NCBI GenBank assembly: GCA_015654595.1
Contig: JAATGQ010000250.1
Location: forward strand, 1 to 57,845
Direction of reading: 5' to 3'
DNA length: 57,845 nucleotides
Origin: Chitinophagales bacterium
GTDB taxonomy: Bacteria; Bacteroidota; Bacteroidia; Chitinophagales; Chitinophagaceae
Both the position numbers and the translations under genes were made by a program. How positions within the stretch are numbered: the first letter of the stretch is position 1; the number at the start of each line of letters is the position of its first letter. The notes under the pieces are model-generated. The model ran no database searches. It was not told the DNA's origin and worked only from the letters and a program-made list of their open reading frames with translations. This document shows, one piece after another, positions 25,754 through 33,828 of this stretch.

Positions 25754-26176
25754 ATGAAGTTTGAACAACAGGCCATCACGCTTTCGCCAAAGAGAAGAGG
25801 CTTCCACCTCATCACCGCCGATATTCTCCGCGCCATGCCCGCCATCGGCAAGATCCACAAAGGTGTTTGCCAAGTCTTTATCCAGCATACCTCCGCCTCC
25901 CTTACCATCAACGAAAATGCCGATCCGACCGTCCGACAGGACTTCGAAACTTATTTCAATAAAGCTGTCCCCGAAAACGATCCCCAATATCGGCATACCC
26001 TCGAAGGCTCCGACGATATGCCCGCCCATATAAAGGCATCCATTCTCGGTCCCTCCGTCCTTATCCCCATCGCTGCCGGCGAACTCGCCCTCGGCATCTG
26101 GCAAGGTATCTATCTCTGTGAACACCGCAACTATGGCGGCGCCCGCAATATCATCATTACCTGCTGGGGCGAATAG
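25754..26176 (+). CDS. yjbQ: YjbQ (UPF0047) secondary thiamine-phosphate synthase-like protein
   Basis: A 140-residue cytosolic protein. The family blocks are all present: GVCQVFIQHTSASLTINENA, a middle EGSDDMPAHIKASILG with a conserved His, and GELALGIWQGIYLCEHRNYG at the C-terminus. Some family members show weak thiamine-phosphate synthase activity, and others have been proposed to act on metabolites; the true role is unsettled. I chose the ATG at 25754, because it lies 4 nt after a good -7 promoter element and matches the family N-terminus. A tandem-repeat ORF in another frame and a hairpin follow. Confidence 0.93.
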   Translation: MKFEQQAITLSPKRRGFHLITADILRAMPAIGKIHKGVCQVFIQHTSASLTINENADPTVRQDFETYFNKAVPENDPQYRHTLEGSDDMPAHIKASILGPSVLIPIAAGELALGIWQGIYLCEHRNYGGARNIIITCWGE

Positions 26177-26201
26177 GCGATCCCTGCGCAGCAAGCTGCC
26201 G

Positions 26202-26369
26202 ATGGGGCCCAAAGCCGCTGGTAGATCCAAAGCCACCGATGAGCCAAAAGCCGCAGATGAGCCTAAAGCTGCCCATGGGCCCAAAGCTGCCGATCAGCCT
26301 AAAGCTGCCGATGAGCCAAAAGCCGCCGATAGGGCCAAAGCCAAAAAAGAGGCCGAAGCCTCTTTCTAA
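26202..26369 (+). CDS. Possible repeat ORF (KAADEP hexapeptides) after yjbQ
   Basis: From the ATG at 26202 this frame encodes 55 residues, mostly seven Lys-Ala-Ala-Asp-Glu-Pro-like hexapeptides, ending KAKKEAEASF. The frame is also open upstream into the yjbQ 3' end (to 26118). It is +1 relative to yjbQ, so a single frameshift near the yjbQ stop would fuse this tail to YjbQ. A terminator hairpin overlaps its last codons. It may be a real small basic/acidic peptide, a former YjbQ tail, or only a non-coding repeat kept open by its 18-bp period. Confidence 0.3.
   Translation: MGPKAAGRSKATDEPKAADEPKAAHGPKAADQPKAADEPKAADRAKAKKEAEASF
26211..26336 (+). repeat. 7 x 18-bp tandem repeat downstream of yjbQ
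   Basis: Seven degenerate copies of AAAGCCGCCGATGAGCCT. Unit length and copy number equal those of the ligD repeat 1.6 kb upstream, although the unit sequence differs. Confidence 0.85.
26346..26367 (+). terminator. Hairpin terminator after yjbQ and the repeat ORF
   Basis: AAAGAGGC (26346-26353), loop CGAA, GCCTCTTT (26358-26365), then CT and AT-rich bases. The short tetraloop hairpin with T-tail fits an intrinsic terminator. Confidence 0.65.
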
Positions 26370-26564
26370 TTAATTCCGTCGCGTTGTATCCCTTCCTCCC
26401 GGCAGCCCATTTCCTGCCGGGGGCACGGTCCCGTCGGTTGCTTTTACCGATCCGATGGTGCCATCTGTGGACGTAGCGGGATCGGGCCGCGCCGTAAATG
26501 TCGCCGGCTCTTTACAAGCGCCGATGGCTGCAACCAGGAGTGCGACAAGTATATATCGTTTCAT
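26370..26564 (-). CDS. Small lipoprotein, 64 residues
   Basis: The leader MKRYILVALLVAAIGAC is a clear lipoprotein signal peptide with Cys17, followed by a short Thr/Pro/Gly-rich mature part ending GGRDTTRRN. No fold or family is recognised; such tiny lipoproteins are common in Bacteroidota. The gene converges on the yjbQ unit, with its stop directly beyond that terminator. Confidence 0.65.
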   Translation of the reverse strand: MKRYILVALLVAAIGACKEPATFTARPDPATSTDGTIGSVKATDGTVPPAGNGLPGGRDTTRRN

Positions 26565-26601
26565 AACGGTAGTTTTAGTTAGTGTTGAAAAAACTATGCC
26601 A

Positions 26602-26637
26602 CCGCAAGTCTGCGCAAAGCATTGCGCTGGCTTGCGG
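26602..26637. repeat. Two-tier inverted repeat (REP-like hairpin)
   Basis: An outer stem CCGCAAG/CTTGCGG (26602-26608, 26631-26637) encloses an inner stem GCGCAA/TTGCGC (26612-26617, 26622-26627) with a 4-nt loop. No T-run follows, so it does not look like a terminator. It sits in the 218-bp gene-free gap upstream of the small lipoprotein. Confidence 0.5.
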
Positions 26638-26644
26638 TAGCGGA

Positions 26645-26728
26645 AGATTCGCCCGTGGCGGTGCGGGGAGGGGCGATAGATCGTCCGTGGCGGCGCGGAG
26701 GGGGCGATAGATTCGCCCGTGGCGGCAG
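26645..26728. repeat. GC-rich tandem repeat, about 32 bp x 2.6
   Basis: Copies start at 26645, 26678 and 26709 and share AGATTCGCCCGTGGCGG and GGGGCGAT. The third copy is partial. It lies in the intergenic region between the small lipoprotein and the AraC gene, and no gene is supported here. Confidence 0.7.
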
Positions 26729-26769
26729 CCTACCGGGGGCGTGCGATCCCGTATTCATACGCCAAAAAT

Positions 26770-26785
26770 TAGTTAGCGCTAACTA
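26770..26785. promoter_or_regulatory. 16-bp perfect palindrome at the end of the AraC gene
   Basis: TAGTTAGCGCTAACTA is a perfect 16-bp palindrome overlapping the AraC stop codon. It could be an operator or a small hairpin; there is no strong T-run on either side. Confidence 0.35.
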
Positions 26786-27580
26786 TTTCACCCGCCGTTC
26801 AAACTCCGACGGCCGTATATGATACAGCTGCTGAAACGTACTGCTAAACGCGGCCAGACTTCCATATCCCACTTCATACGCGATCTGACTCAGCGTCATA
26901 TCGGTCTGCAGGATCATCTCTACCGCCGATAACATCCTAACCTGCTGCAGATACTGCAAAAAAGAAATATCGAGCTCTGCTTTAAATAAACGCGACAGCG
27001 ACCGCTCGCTCAGTCCAAACTCGCGGCTCACCGACCCCAGTGTCAACGCCTGCGCCACATTGTTTCGCAGGTACAATACGATCGGCCTTAGCCGGGTATT
27101 CTGTGTTGTAGGCAGCATAAAGGGCAGCGTACCGCTGGTAAAGTCCGGCAGGATATCTTTTATCGCTTTCAGAAAAGAAAACGCCGGGGCCTTTGGCAAA
27201 ATATCCCCACCCCATTTCTCCGTATATACGATCATTTGATACAGAAGATCATTGATCGGATAGATGCCCACCTTGCTGTAAAATGGATGCTTCCTGTCAC
27301 GCTGCGGCGGAAAATACAAGGTCCGCATCTGCGATGAAGGCTGACGAGCCTGTACATAATGCTCGACACCCCCAGGCAGCCACAGGAAATGCCGTCCCGG
27401 TATCACATAGGACTGGCTGCCCATAAAAAGGTAGGCGATCCCGCCCTGAACATAACTCAGCTGCCCCTTCCGATGGCTATGCATGGGAAAGCTGCGTTCC
27501 GCTCTCTCGTGCAATACATAGATCGCTGCAGGCTGTTTATCGATCTTTTTGAGATGTATTTCCGGTGATATGATGGGCAT
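26783..27580 (-). CDS. AraC-family regulator (cupin plus HTH) of the adjacent efflux operon
   Basis: A 265-residue regulator. The N-terminal cupin (about 20-90) contains RSFPMHSHRKGQLSYVQGG and WLPGGVEHYV, the AraC_binding pattern. The C-terminal HTH pair (about 165-262) has LTLGSVSREFGLSERSLSRL and LSQIAYEVGYGSLAAFSSTF, then HIRPSEFERR. It is divergent from the tolC-hlyD-MFS operon with only 84 bp between start codons, the classic position of a local regulator. The ATG at 27580 is well supported. The inducer is unknown. Confidence 0.92.
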   Translation of the reverse strand: MPIISPEIHLKKIDKQPAAIYVLHERAERSFPMHSHRKGQLSYVQGGIAYLFMGSQSYVIPGRHFLWLPGGVEHYVQARQPSSQMRTLYFPPQRDRKHPFYSKVGIYPINDLLYQMIVYTEKWGGDILPKAPAFSFLKAIKDILPDFTSGTLPFMLPTTQNTRLRPIVLYLRNNVAQALTLGSVSREFGLSERSLSRLFKAELDISFLQYLQQVRMLSAVEMILQTDMTLSQIAYEVGYGSLAAFSSTFQQLYHIRPSEFERRVK

Positions 27581-27644
27581 AGGCCTTGGCTGGAATCAGC
27601 TAATTTTAGGCAATTTATAGAAAACCGACCAGACCGCCATAGCG

Positions 27645-27652
27645 TAATTTTG
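27645..27652 (+). promoter_or_regulatory. -7 element of the tolC-hlyD-MFS operon
   Basis: TAATTTTG matches TAnnTTTG exactly, 12 nt before the tolC-like ATG. No convincing -33 box was found, which would fit an activator-dependent promoter. Confidence 0.5.
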
Positions 27653-27664
27653 TAGCATAAAGAT

Positions 27665-28990
27665 ATGTATTACATTAAACTAACGGCTTTGTCCGCCTTT
27701 CTCTTTGGAATAACAGCAGTCTCAGCTCAAAACCCCTCTTCCAGCCTGCTGCCCCTTACCATCCACCAGATCTGGCAACAAGCTGAGCAAAACAGCAAGG
27801 CCGTCCAAATCCAGCAGATCAAGTTACAAAGTAGTGAAGAGGAAATAAAAGACGCCCGTAAGGAGCGCCTGCCAGATATCAACGCGGCAGGACAATACGC
27901 GCGTGTCAGCAATATGCCGCAATACGAAGACGGGATCTTCCACACGCCGACCCAGTATCCCTTGCTGCACACCTATTATACACTTGGTGCGGACGCGTAT
28001 CTGAATGTATACAGCGGCAACAAGACGAATCTCAACATCGCGGAAAGAGAGACGAGGCACCAGATCACGGAAGAACAAAGTCTTCAGGTCCTCTCGGATG
28101 TCAGGCTTCGCGCGGCTGCGTATTATCTCGAAATCCAGCGAGGTCTTATTTTCAAAGACCTCACACAAAAGAATATCGCCGAGCAGCAACAGCAGCTCGA
28201 ACATATCCGTCAGCTGCAAAAGAACGGCGTCGTGTTAAAAAGCGACCTACTTCGCGCCGAACTCCAGTTATCACGGCAACAACTTTCGCTCGACCAGATC
28301 GACAACGACATCGCGATCGCCCGGCAAAAGCTGAATATCCTGATCGGCCAGCCCGACAGCACTCCTATTTTGCCTACCCAGGTACCCGATCCAGATTCGC
28401 TGGCGCCGGCGCCGCTGCAGGATTATCTAGACCTTGCCGAAGCGCAGTCACATGCTGGTCGTATCTCGCAGCAGGAGATCGCGCTGCGGAAGCTGCGGGT
28501 AAAAGAGGCCCGTGCTGCCAACAGCCCGCATATCGGGCTCTTTGCGATGTATACCTACGCCTATCCGCAGATCCTGTTCTATCCTTATGCAGCCGCCGTT
28601 TATGGCTGGGGCATGGCCGGAGTAAAAGCCAGTTTCTCCTTTTCAGGGCTCTACCAGAATAAACACAAGATAAAAATAGCGGAACTGGAAGCACAGGCAC
28701 AGGACGTAGAACACAAGAGCATCGACGATGCCATCAGGGAACAGGTGACATCCTCCTGGCTCCGCTATAAAGAAGCGCTTCACCGGATCGAAGTGGCTCA
28801 AAAAAATGTGGCCCAGGCAAGGGAGAACGCCCGGATCGTCTCCAACACCTACTTCAACCAGTTGTCCCTCGTAACGGATCTGCTCGACGCCAACACGCAG
28901 TCCCTGCAAACCCGGTTCGAACTGGCAGCAGCCCAGATGGCTGCGCTGCTTCAATATTATCAATTACTCAACAGCATAGGAAATCTTTAA
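27665..28990 (+). CDS. TolC-family outer membrane efflux protein
   Basis: A 441-residue outer membrane factor. A signal peptide (about 1-22, ending VSAQ) precedes two TolC/OEP repeats rich in long amphipathic helices (IHQIWQQAEQNSKAVQIQQI, IRQLQKNGVVLKSDLLRAEL, and late RENARIVSNTYFNQLSLVTD with LLDANTQSLQ). These form the periplasmic tunnel and outer-membrane barrel of a trimer. It is the first gene of a three-gene operon with an HlyD adaptor and an MFS pump, so it should be the exit duct of that tripartite exporter. Its stop and the next ATG are 4 nt apart. Confidence 0.94.
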   Translation: MYYIKLTALSAFLFGITAVSAQNPSSSLLPLTIHQIWQQAEQNSKAVQIQQIKLQSSEEEIKDARKERLPDINAAGQYARVSNMPQYEDGIFHTPTQYPLLHTYYTLGADAYLNVYSGNKTNLNIAERETRHQITEEQSLQVLSDVRLRAAAYYLEIQRGLIFKDLTQKNIAEQQQQLEHIRQLQKNGVVLKSDLLRAELQLSRQQLSLDQIDNDIAIARQKLNILIGQPDSTPILPTQVPDPDSLAPAPLQDYLDLAEAQSHAGRISQQEIALRKLRVKEARAANSPHIGLFAMYTYAYPQILFYPYAAAVYGWGMAGVKASFSFSGLYQNKHKIKIAELEAQAQDVEHKSIDDAIREQVTSSWLRYKEALHRIEVAQKNVAQARENARIVSNTYFNQLSLVTDLLDANTQSLQTRFELAAAQMAALLQYYQLLNSIGNL

Positions 28991-28994
28991 TGCC

Positions 28995-30059
28995 ATGGCT
29001 CCTAACAGATCAAACACAACAGACAAACTCATCATCCGTATCAGCGCCTGGATCGCCGGCCTTGTCCTGGCCGTCCTTTTGGTATGGGGCTTGCTCAGCC
29101 TGCGCAATATCTTCTTTTACGAACAAACCAATGACGCGCAGGTCGAAGAGTATATCAATCCCATCACTGCACGCGTAGTCGGTTATATAAAAGAGATCCG
29201 CTACGAAGAAAACCAGGATGTAAAGAAGGGCGATACCCTGCTGATCATCGATAACAGCGAATACCAGTTTCAACAACAGGAAGCAGAATCGGCACTCAGC
29301 AACGCCCGGGCACAGCTTCAAACCCTGCACAACAATATACAGACGGCTGTCGACGCCGCTGCTGTCAGCCAGCTCCAGATTTCAGGAGCGAAAGCCCGGC
29401 TGCTTCACCAGCAGCAGGAATATACCCGTTACAAGAATCTCTTTGACGTCGAATCGGCCACGCAGCAGCAGCTGGACAACGTAAAAGCGCAGCTGGATAT
29501 CGCCCAATCAGAATACGATGCTGCGCTGCAAAGCTACCGGACTGCCGGCTCGAAGATCAACGACACCCGGTCGCAGCAGGCTGTCCTCGAAGCGGAGATC
29601 CAGAGAAGAACGGCGGTGCTCGGCCGCAACAAACTGGACGTAGGCTATACCGTCATCACCGCGCCCTATGACGGAAAGATGGGCCGGCGTACGATCCAAC
29701 AGGGACAGCTGATACAGGCGGGACAAACCCTTGCCTATATCGTTGACCAGGAGGCCGGCAAGTGGATCATTGCCAATTTTAAAGAGACGCAGGTAAAAGA
29801 TATGTTCGTCGGGCAAACCGTCGAAATAGAAGCCGATGCCTTTCCGGGCCAGGTTTTTAAAGGCAGTATCGAATCTTTATCGCCGGCTACCGGATCAAAG
29901 TTCTCGTTGCTGCCGCCGGATAATTCGACGGGTAATTTTGTAAAGATCGTACAGCGCATTCCCATCCGTATCCGGCTTACCGACGACCCGACGGCAATTG
30001 CCAACCTGCGGGCAGGCATGAACGCAAATGTTTCGATCAAAAAAAATCCCCGATCCTAA
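28995..30059 (+). CDS. HlyD/EmrA-family membrane fusion protein
   Basis: A 354-residue periplasmic adaptor. One N-terminal membrane helix (about 15-40, ISAWIAGLVLAVLLVWGLLSL) is followed by the biotinyl-lipoyl half-motif TNDAQVEEYINPITARVVGY, a long alpha-hairpin (about 95-200) and the second lipoyl half (YTVITAPYDGKMGRRTIQQG), then a beta-barrel ending RAGMNANVSI. The layout matches EmrA, which links an inner-membrane MFS pump to TolC. It is encoded between both partners. A competing ATG overlaps the upstream stop in another frame, but homology fixes the start at 28995. Confidence 0.94.
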   Translation: MAPNRSNTTDKLIIRISAWIAGLVLAVLLVWGLLSLRNIFFYEQTNDAQVEEYINPITARVVGYIKEIRYEENQDVKKGDTLLIIDNSEYQFQQQEAESALSNARAQLQTLHNNIQTAVDAAAVSQLQISGAKARLLHQQQEYTRYKNLFDVESATQQQLDNVKAQLDIAQSEYDAALQSYRTAGSKINDTRSQQAVLEAEIQRRTAVLGRNKLDVGYTVITAPYDGKMGRRTIQQGQLIQAGQTLAYIVDQEAGKWIIANFKETQVKDMFVGQTVEIEADAFPGQVFKGSIESLSPATGSKFSLLPPDNSTGNFVKIVQRIPIRIRLTDDPTAIANLRAGMNANVSIKKNPRS

Positions 30060-30060
30060 A

Positions 30061-31650
30061 ATGCATATGCAGCTATTTAAATCATGGGCGCCGGGATGGC
30101 TGATCCGCATCGCCATCTTTTTGCTGATCCTGCCGTCGATGGCGCTGTTTGGGCTGTCTACTGCCAGCATCAGCGGCGCCGCGGGCTACTATGGTATCGA
30201 ACCTGCCGACGTCCAGTATTCTATGGTGGTCTTCTATGCCGCCGTAGCCAGTTTTGCAGCGTTGGAAAGACGCTTCTTCAATTTTACCCAGACGCGTTAT
30301 TACCTGCTGCTGTCCTCTTCGCTGCAGATCTTTACTTCTTATCTGTGTTATACGATCCATTCGCTGCCCCTGCTGCTGATCGTCCGTTTTATACAGGGGC
30401 TGACCAACTGTGCAACGACCAGCATTTGCCTGACGCTGATCTTCCACCGCCTCGGCAGCGAGAGAGCGCGGGAGCTGGGGTATTCTCTTTTTTATTGTAT
30501 CCTGCTGGGCATAAGCCCCTTTACCACGCTTGTCACGGCCCCGCTGCTCGAGAGCTTCGATTTTAACAGCCTGTACAAGGCGGTCGTTTTCCTTTTTATC
30601 CCGGGAACGGCCCTGCTCTATATTATCCTCGGCAACCAGCGGCTTATCCGTAGATCGCCGCTCTATCAACTCGACTGGCCCAGCTTTGTGCTTTATTCGA
30701 TCGCGCTTTGCGGGGCTGGGTTTATCCTTGTCTATGGACAACAGTATTATTGGTTCACGGACCAGCGGCTTCAGCTCACCGGCATCGCCACTGTCGCCAC
30801 AGCCCTCCTGTTTCTGCTGCGACAACGCTCGCTCCGTCGTCCCTATATCGCGTTGGATAATTTCAAAGCCGCCAATTTCCGGATCGGTCTCATCCTGATC
30901 TTCCTGTTGTATATCTGTCGGGGGAGTATGGGGATCACTTCGGGCTATTTTGCGTCCCTGATGGGCATGGACCCGATCCATATAGGCTATATGCAGATCC
31001 CCAACCTGGTTGGCATCATTCTCAGCTCGACCATCGCTGCGCGTCTTATCCTGCTGCGGACATCGCTGCGCGTGACCTGTCTGATCGGCTTCTCGCTGCT
31101 GTTGGGTTTTCACCTCTGGATGCGTTTTCTGTTTGTGACGCAAGCCAATGACAGCACCTATATCTTCCCGATGTTCCTGCAGGGGATCGCGGTGGGGATG
31201 CTGATGTCCCCGCTGATCATTTTTACGGTCAGCTCGGGTCCGGCAAAAGGGTCGGCCAGCGCTCCTTCGATCGGCGTCTTGTTCCGCTTCCTCGGCTTTT
31301 GTACAAGTATCGCTTTGATCAATTTCTTCCAGTTGAAGGACCAGAATAATCACCTCAACCGGTTTCAGGATGCGCTCAGCGATCTGAACCCCATCGTCAG
31401 CCAGCGGCTTTCGATCTACCGGTCGGCGCTTATCAGTCGAGGGATGCCTGCCGACAGAGCTGCCGCAGCGGCCAGGGGCCTGGTCAACAGAACGGCCCTA
31501 GCACAGGCACAGCTTCGCTATGCGATGGATTACTACACCCTGATCAGTATCCTGATCATTATCGTACTGCTGATCATTGCCAGCTATCCCTATTTCAATA
31601 AGACAATGATCAATCTGCGCAACCGGCAGCCGGCGCCGGCGTCTTATTAG
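30061..31650 (+). CDS. MFS drug-efflux-type transporter (EmrB/DHA2-like)
   Basis: A 529-residue inner membrane protein with about 12-14 hydrophobic helices. It begins WLIRIAIFLLILPSMALFGL and contains FIQGLTNCATTSICL and a long C-terminal half ending in a helix and a basic tail. Its order after the HlyD adaptor and TolC suggests an EmrAB-TolC-like pump driven by proton motive force. The classic DHA2 motif A is poorly preserved, so it is a divergent member. I place the start at 30061, 1 nt after the adaptor stop; an in-frame ATG at 30028 inside the adaptor gene is less likely. Its stop overlaps the stop of the convergent GDPD-GH28 gene by 4 nt. Substrate unknown. Confidence 0.85.
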   Translation: MHMQLFKSWAPGWLIRIAIFLLILPSMALFGLSTASISGAAGYYGIEPADVQYSMVVFYAAVASFAALERRFFNFTQTRYYLLLSSSLQIFTSYLCYTIHSLPLLLIVRFIQGLTNCATTSICLTLIFHRLGSERARELGYSLFYCILLGISPFTTLVTAPLLESFDFNSLYKAVVFLFIPGTALLYIILGNQRLIRRSPLYQLDWPSFVLYSIALCGAGFILVYGQQYYWFTDQRLQLTGIATVATALLFLLRQRSLRRPYIALDNFKAANFRIGLILIFLLYICRGSMGITSGYFASLMGMDPIHIGYMQIPNLVGIILSSTIAARLILLRTSLRVTCLIGFSLLLGFHLWMRFLFVTQANDSTYIFPMFLQGIAVGMLMSPLIIFTVSSGPAKGSASAPSIGVLFRFLGFCTSIALINFFQLKDQNNHLNRFQDALSDLNPIVSQRLSIYRSALISRGMPADRAAAAARGLVNRTALAQAQLRYAMDYYTLISILIIIVLLIIASYPYFNKTMINLRNRQPAPASY

Positions 31651-33827
31651 CCGGCTTTTACCAGTCCGCTGACATTGGTCAGCACCATCGGCTTCACGCC
31701 CTTCTTCGGCGGTGCAGTAACATTCCGCAGATAAAGCCCCTGTACGTCGTCAAACTCCAGCGGCGAACGTTCTTCTTCCTGCAGCACGTGAAAATTCACG
31801 TCGCTGATGCGGATGTCTTTTGCGTGCCGGACATACAAACCATAAACAGGGCAGCCGCCAAACATACCCGGTTTCGGATAGTCCTTTTCCTTTTCGGGAA
31901 GCGGCCGGCGAACCGTATCCTTTCCCCCACCCTGGTAATAGATATTGATATGGCTTAGCGAAACATCTTCGACCGGGTGACGGGGTATCCCGGCGATAGT
32001 ACAGGTGTTTTCCGCAACCACATTATAGGCGTTGATATTGCTGATATTGATCCTTCTCAAGGCCCCGACGGCCGCGTTTTTTGGGCCACGCATCCTGGCG
32101 CCCAATCGTAAAAAGATCGGATCGGAGATCACATCCTTCATCGCAATATTGTCGATCGTGACGTCTTCCAGCAGGGCCCCGTCAACCGTCTCCAGGTCCA
32201 ATCCTTCGCAGTATTCAAAGACGCAGTTGGAGATCGTGATGTTTTTAAAACCGCCGTTGGACTCCGTTCCCATCTTGATCCTGCCGGTCGGGGAACGACG
32301 ATCATCTTTCTTATTCCATGTTTCGCGGTAGGTGCCGTCGAGCAGGCTGCCTTCTTCATATCCGCTGATCTGGCAATTCGTGATGGTCACGTTTTCGGTA
32401 GCCCGCGCAGAATCCAACGCATACGTGCTTTTCAGACAGATCGCATCGTCAGTAGGCGAGTTGACCATGCAGTTGGAAACCTTTACATTTTTGCAGCAGT
32501 CGATATCCACGCCGTCGCGGTTTGTGTCCATCTTTACATTGTCCAGCGTCAGGTTATCGGTACCCGTAGCCAGGATGGCAAACCAGCCGCCATGTAAAAT
32601 CGAAATATCCCGGATGATCACGTTGCGGCAGCGGAGCAGCGAAATAGCCTTATTCGCGGACTGTTTGCTTTTGGCGTTTCCGCGGTACAAGCCCTTTCCC
32701 CAGATGACTCCCGGACCAGTGATCGAGACGTCGACAAGATCCTCGCCCCAGATAAGACTATTGTGCCAATGGCTATGTCCATAGTCCTGGTAATCGTTGT
32801 GAGCTCCCGGCTCTGCTTCGTCGTAGTCGTTGGCTGTATTGACTTCCGCCGCGATGATCGTCGCGCCGGGGTCCATGAGCAGATGGATATGACTCTTCAG
32901 CCGGATACTGCCGCAGCGATAGTTGCCAGCAGGAAGATAGATAGTTCCGCCCCCGGTCCTAGCGGCGACATCGATCGCCGCATCGATCGCCTTTGAATCC
33001 AAAGCTTCTCCATCCCCTTTCGCGCCAAACGCCCGGACATTATAATATCCGCTGGCTTTCCGTAAAGAGAGATAGTCCATCAGTGCTTCCGGATGATCCG
33101 TCTGCATTCCCTGTATGCCCTGTCCCAGCATTTTTTCCCAGACGACGGGCCCTTCCGTATCGCTCTCCACATCCAGCCATACCGCTATTCCCAGCTTGCG
33201 TACAGCCTTCAATAAAGTCGTATCATAGACGTTGTCCAATACGGCAATCTTCTTCTGCTGCAGGAATTGCACCGCCTGCCCGGGAGTATGCACGTCATCG
33301 GGCAGACTCGTCATCAAGGGCATATCCGGCGCGGCCTGCTGCCACTGACCATATTGTTCAGGTTTATTCAGATAGACCACGATCTGCCTTTCCATCCCGG
33401 CCTCGACGATCTGCTTCCAGGTCTGCGCCACATTCGCCTCCTTAAAGTCGAGGTAAATATTGACACGCCCTTTGCAGATCCTAAGCACGTCTTTAAACTC
33501 CGGTATATGGTACCCGCCGGGTATGACCAGCTGCCTGATCTGCGCCAGCGTCAGCTCCGACACCTTTCCCTGACTGCCCGTCATTCGGCCGACGGAGGCA
33601 TCATGACTTAAAACAAGAAACCCGTCCTTTGTCGTCCTTAGATCGATCTCTACGTAGTCGACCCCATGCAGGATCGCGTCTTCTATCGCCGCCATTGTAT
33701 TTTCCGGCACGTGCGTGTGGTCTCCCCGATGGGCAATGACCACAAAAGGATGCCGGGATGCAGGCAATTGCCCACTAACAAAGCTGCAGATCCCGGACAT
33801 CACAATAAAAAAAAATAAATACTTCAT
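31647..33827 (-). CDS. Secreted fusion of glycerophosphodiester phosphodiesterase and GH28 pectinase-like domains
   Basis: A 726-residue protein. A signal peptide (about 1-20, ending SGQ) is followed by a GDPD domain (about 25-250) with all core motifs: VIAHRGDHTHVPENT, YVEIDLRTTKDG, LSHDA and a late QTDHPEAL. A right-handed beta-helix of GH28 type (about 258-715) follows, with YYNVRAFGAKGDG, TGGGTIYLPAGNY, RDGVDIDCCKNV, PTDDAICLKS and GTESNGGFKNI; the Asp residues of the NxD and DD motifs are kept, as in bacterial exo-polygalacturonase-like members. Polygalacturonase-type cleavage plus phosphodiester hydrolysis in one secreted chain is unusual. It is the last gene of the SusCD operon, 1 nt after the barrel gene. 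Confidence 0.9.
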   Translation of the reverse strand: MKYLFFFIVMSGICSFVSGQLPASRHPFVVIAHRGDHTHVPENTMAAIEDAILHGVDYVEIDLRTTKDGFLVLSHDASVGRMTGSQGKVSELTLAQIRQLVIPGGYHIPEFKDVLRICKGRVNIYLDFKEANVAQTWKQIVEAGMERQIVVYLNKPEQYGQWQQAAPDMPLMTSLPDDVHTPGQAVQFLQQKKIAVLDNVYDTTLLKAVRKLGIAVWLDVESDTEGPVVWEKMLGQGIQGMQTDHPEALMDYLSLRKASGYYNVRAFGAKGDGEALDSKAIDAAIDVAARTGGGTIYLPAGNYRCGSIRLKSHIHLLMDPGATIIAAEVNTANDYDEAEPGAHNDYQDYGHSHWHNSLIWGEDLVDVSITGPGVIWGKGLYRGNAKSKQSANKAISLLRCRNVIIRDISILHGGWFAILATGTDNLTLDNVKMDTNRDGVDIDCCKNVKVSNCMVNSPTDDAICLKSTYALDSARATENVTITNCQISGYEEGSLLDGTYRETWNKKDDRRSPTGRIKMGTESNGGFKNITISNCVFEYCEGLDLETVDGALLEDVTIDNIAMKDVISDPIFLRLGARMRGPKNAAVGALRRINISNINAYNVVAENTCTIAGIPRHPVEDVSLSHINIYYQGGGKDTVRRPLPEKEKDYPKPGMFGGCPVYGLYVRHAKDIRISDVNFHVLQEEERSPLEFDDVQGLYLRNVTAPPKKGVKPMVLTNVSGLVKAG

Positions 33828-33828
33828 A

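Noticed and set aside
30082..31353. A 423-codon minus-strand frame within the MFS pump gene
   Set aside because: The translation is a hydrophilic Gln/Asp/Arg mixture with no fold signature, and the plus strand encodes a transporter in a coherent operon.
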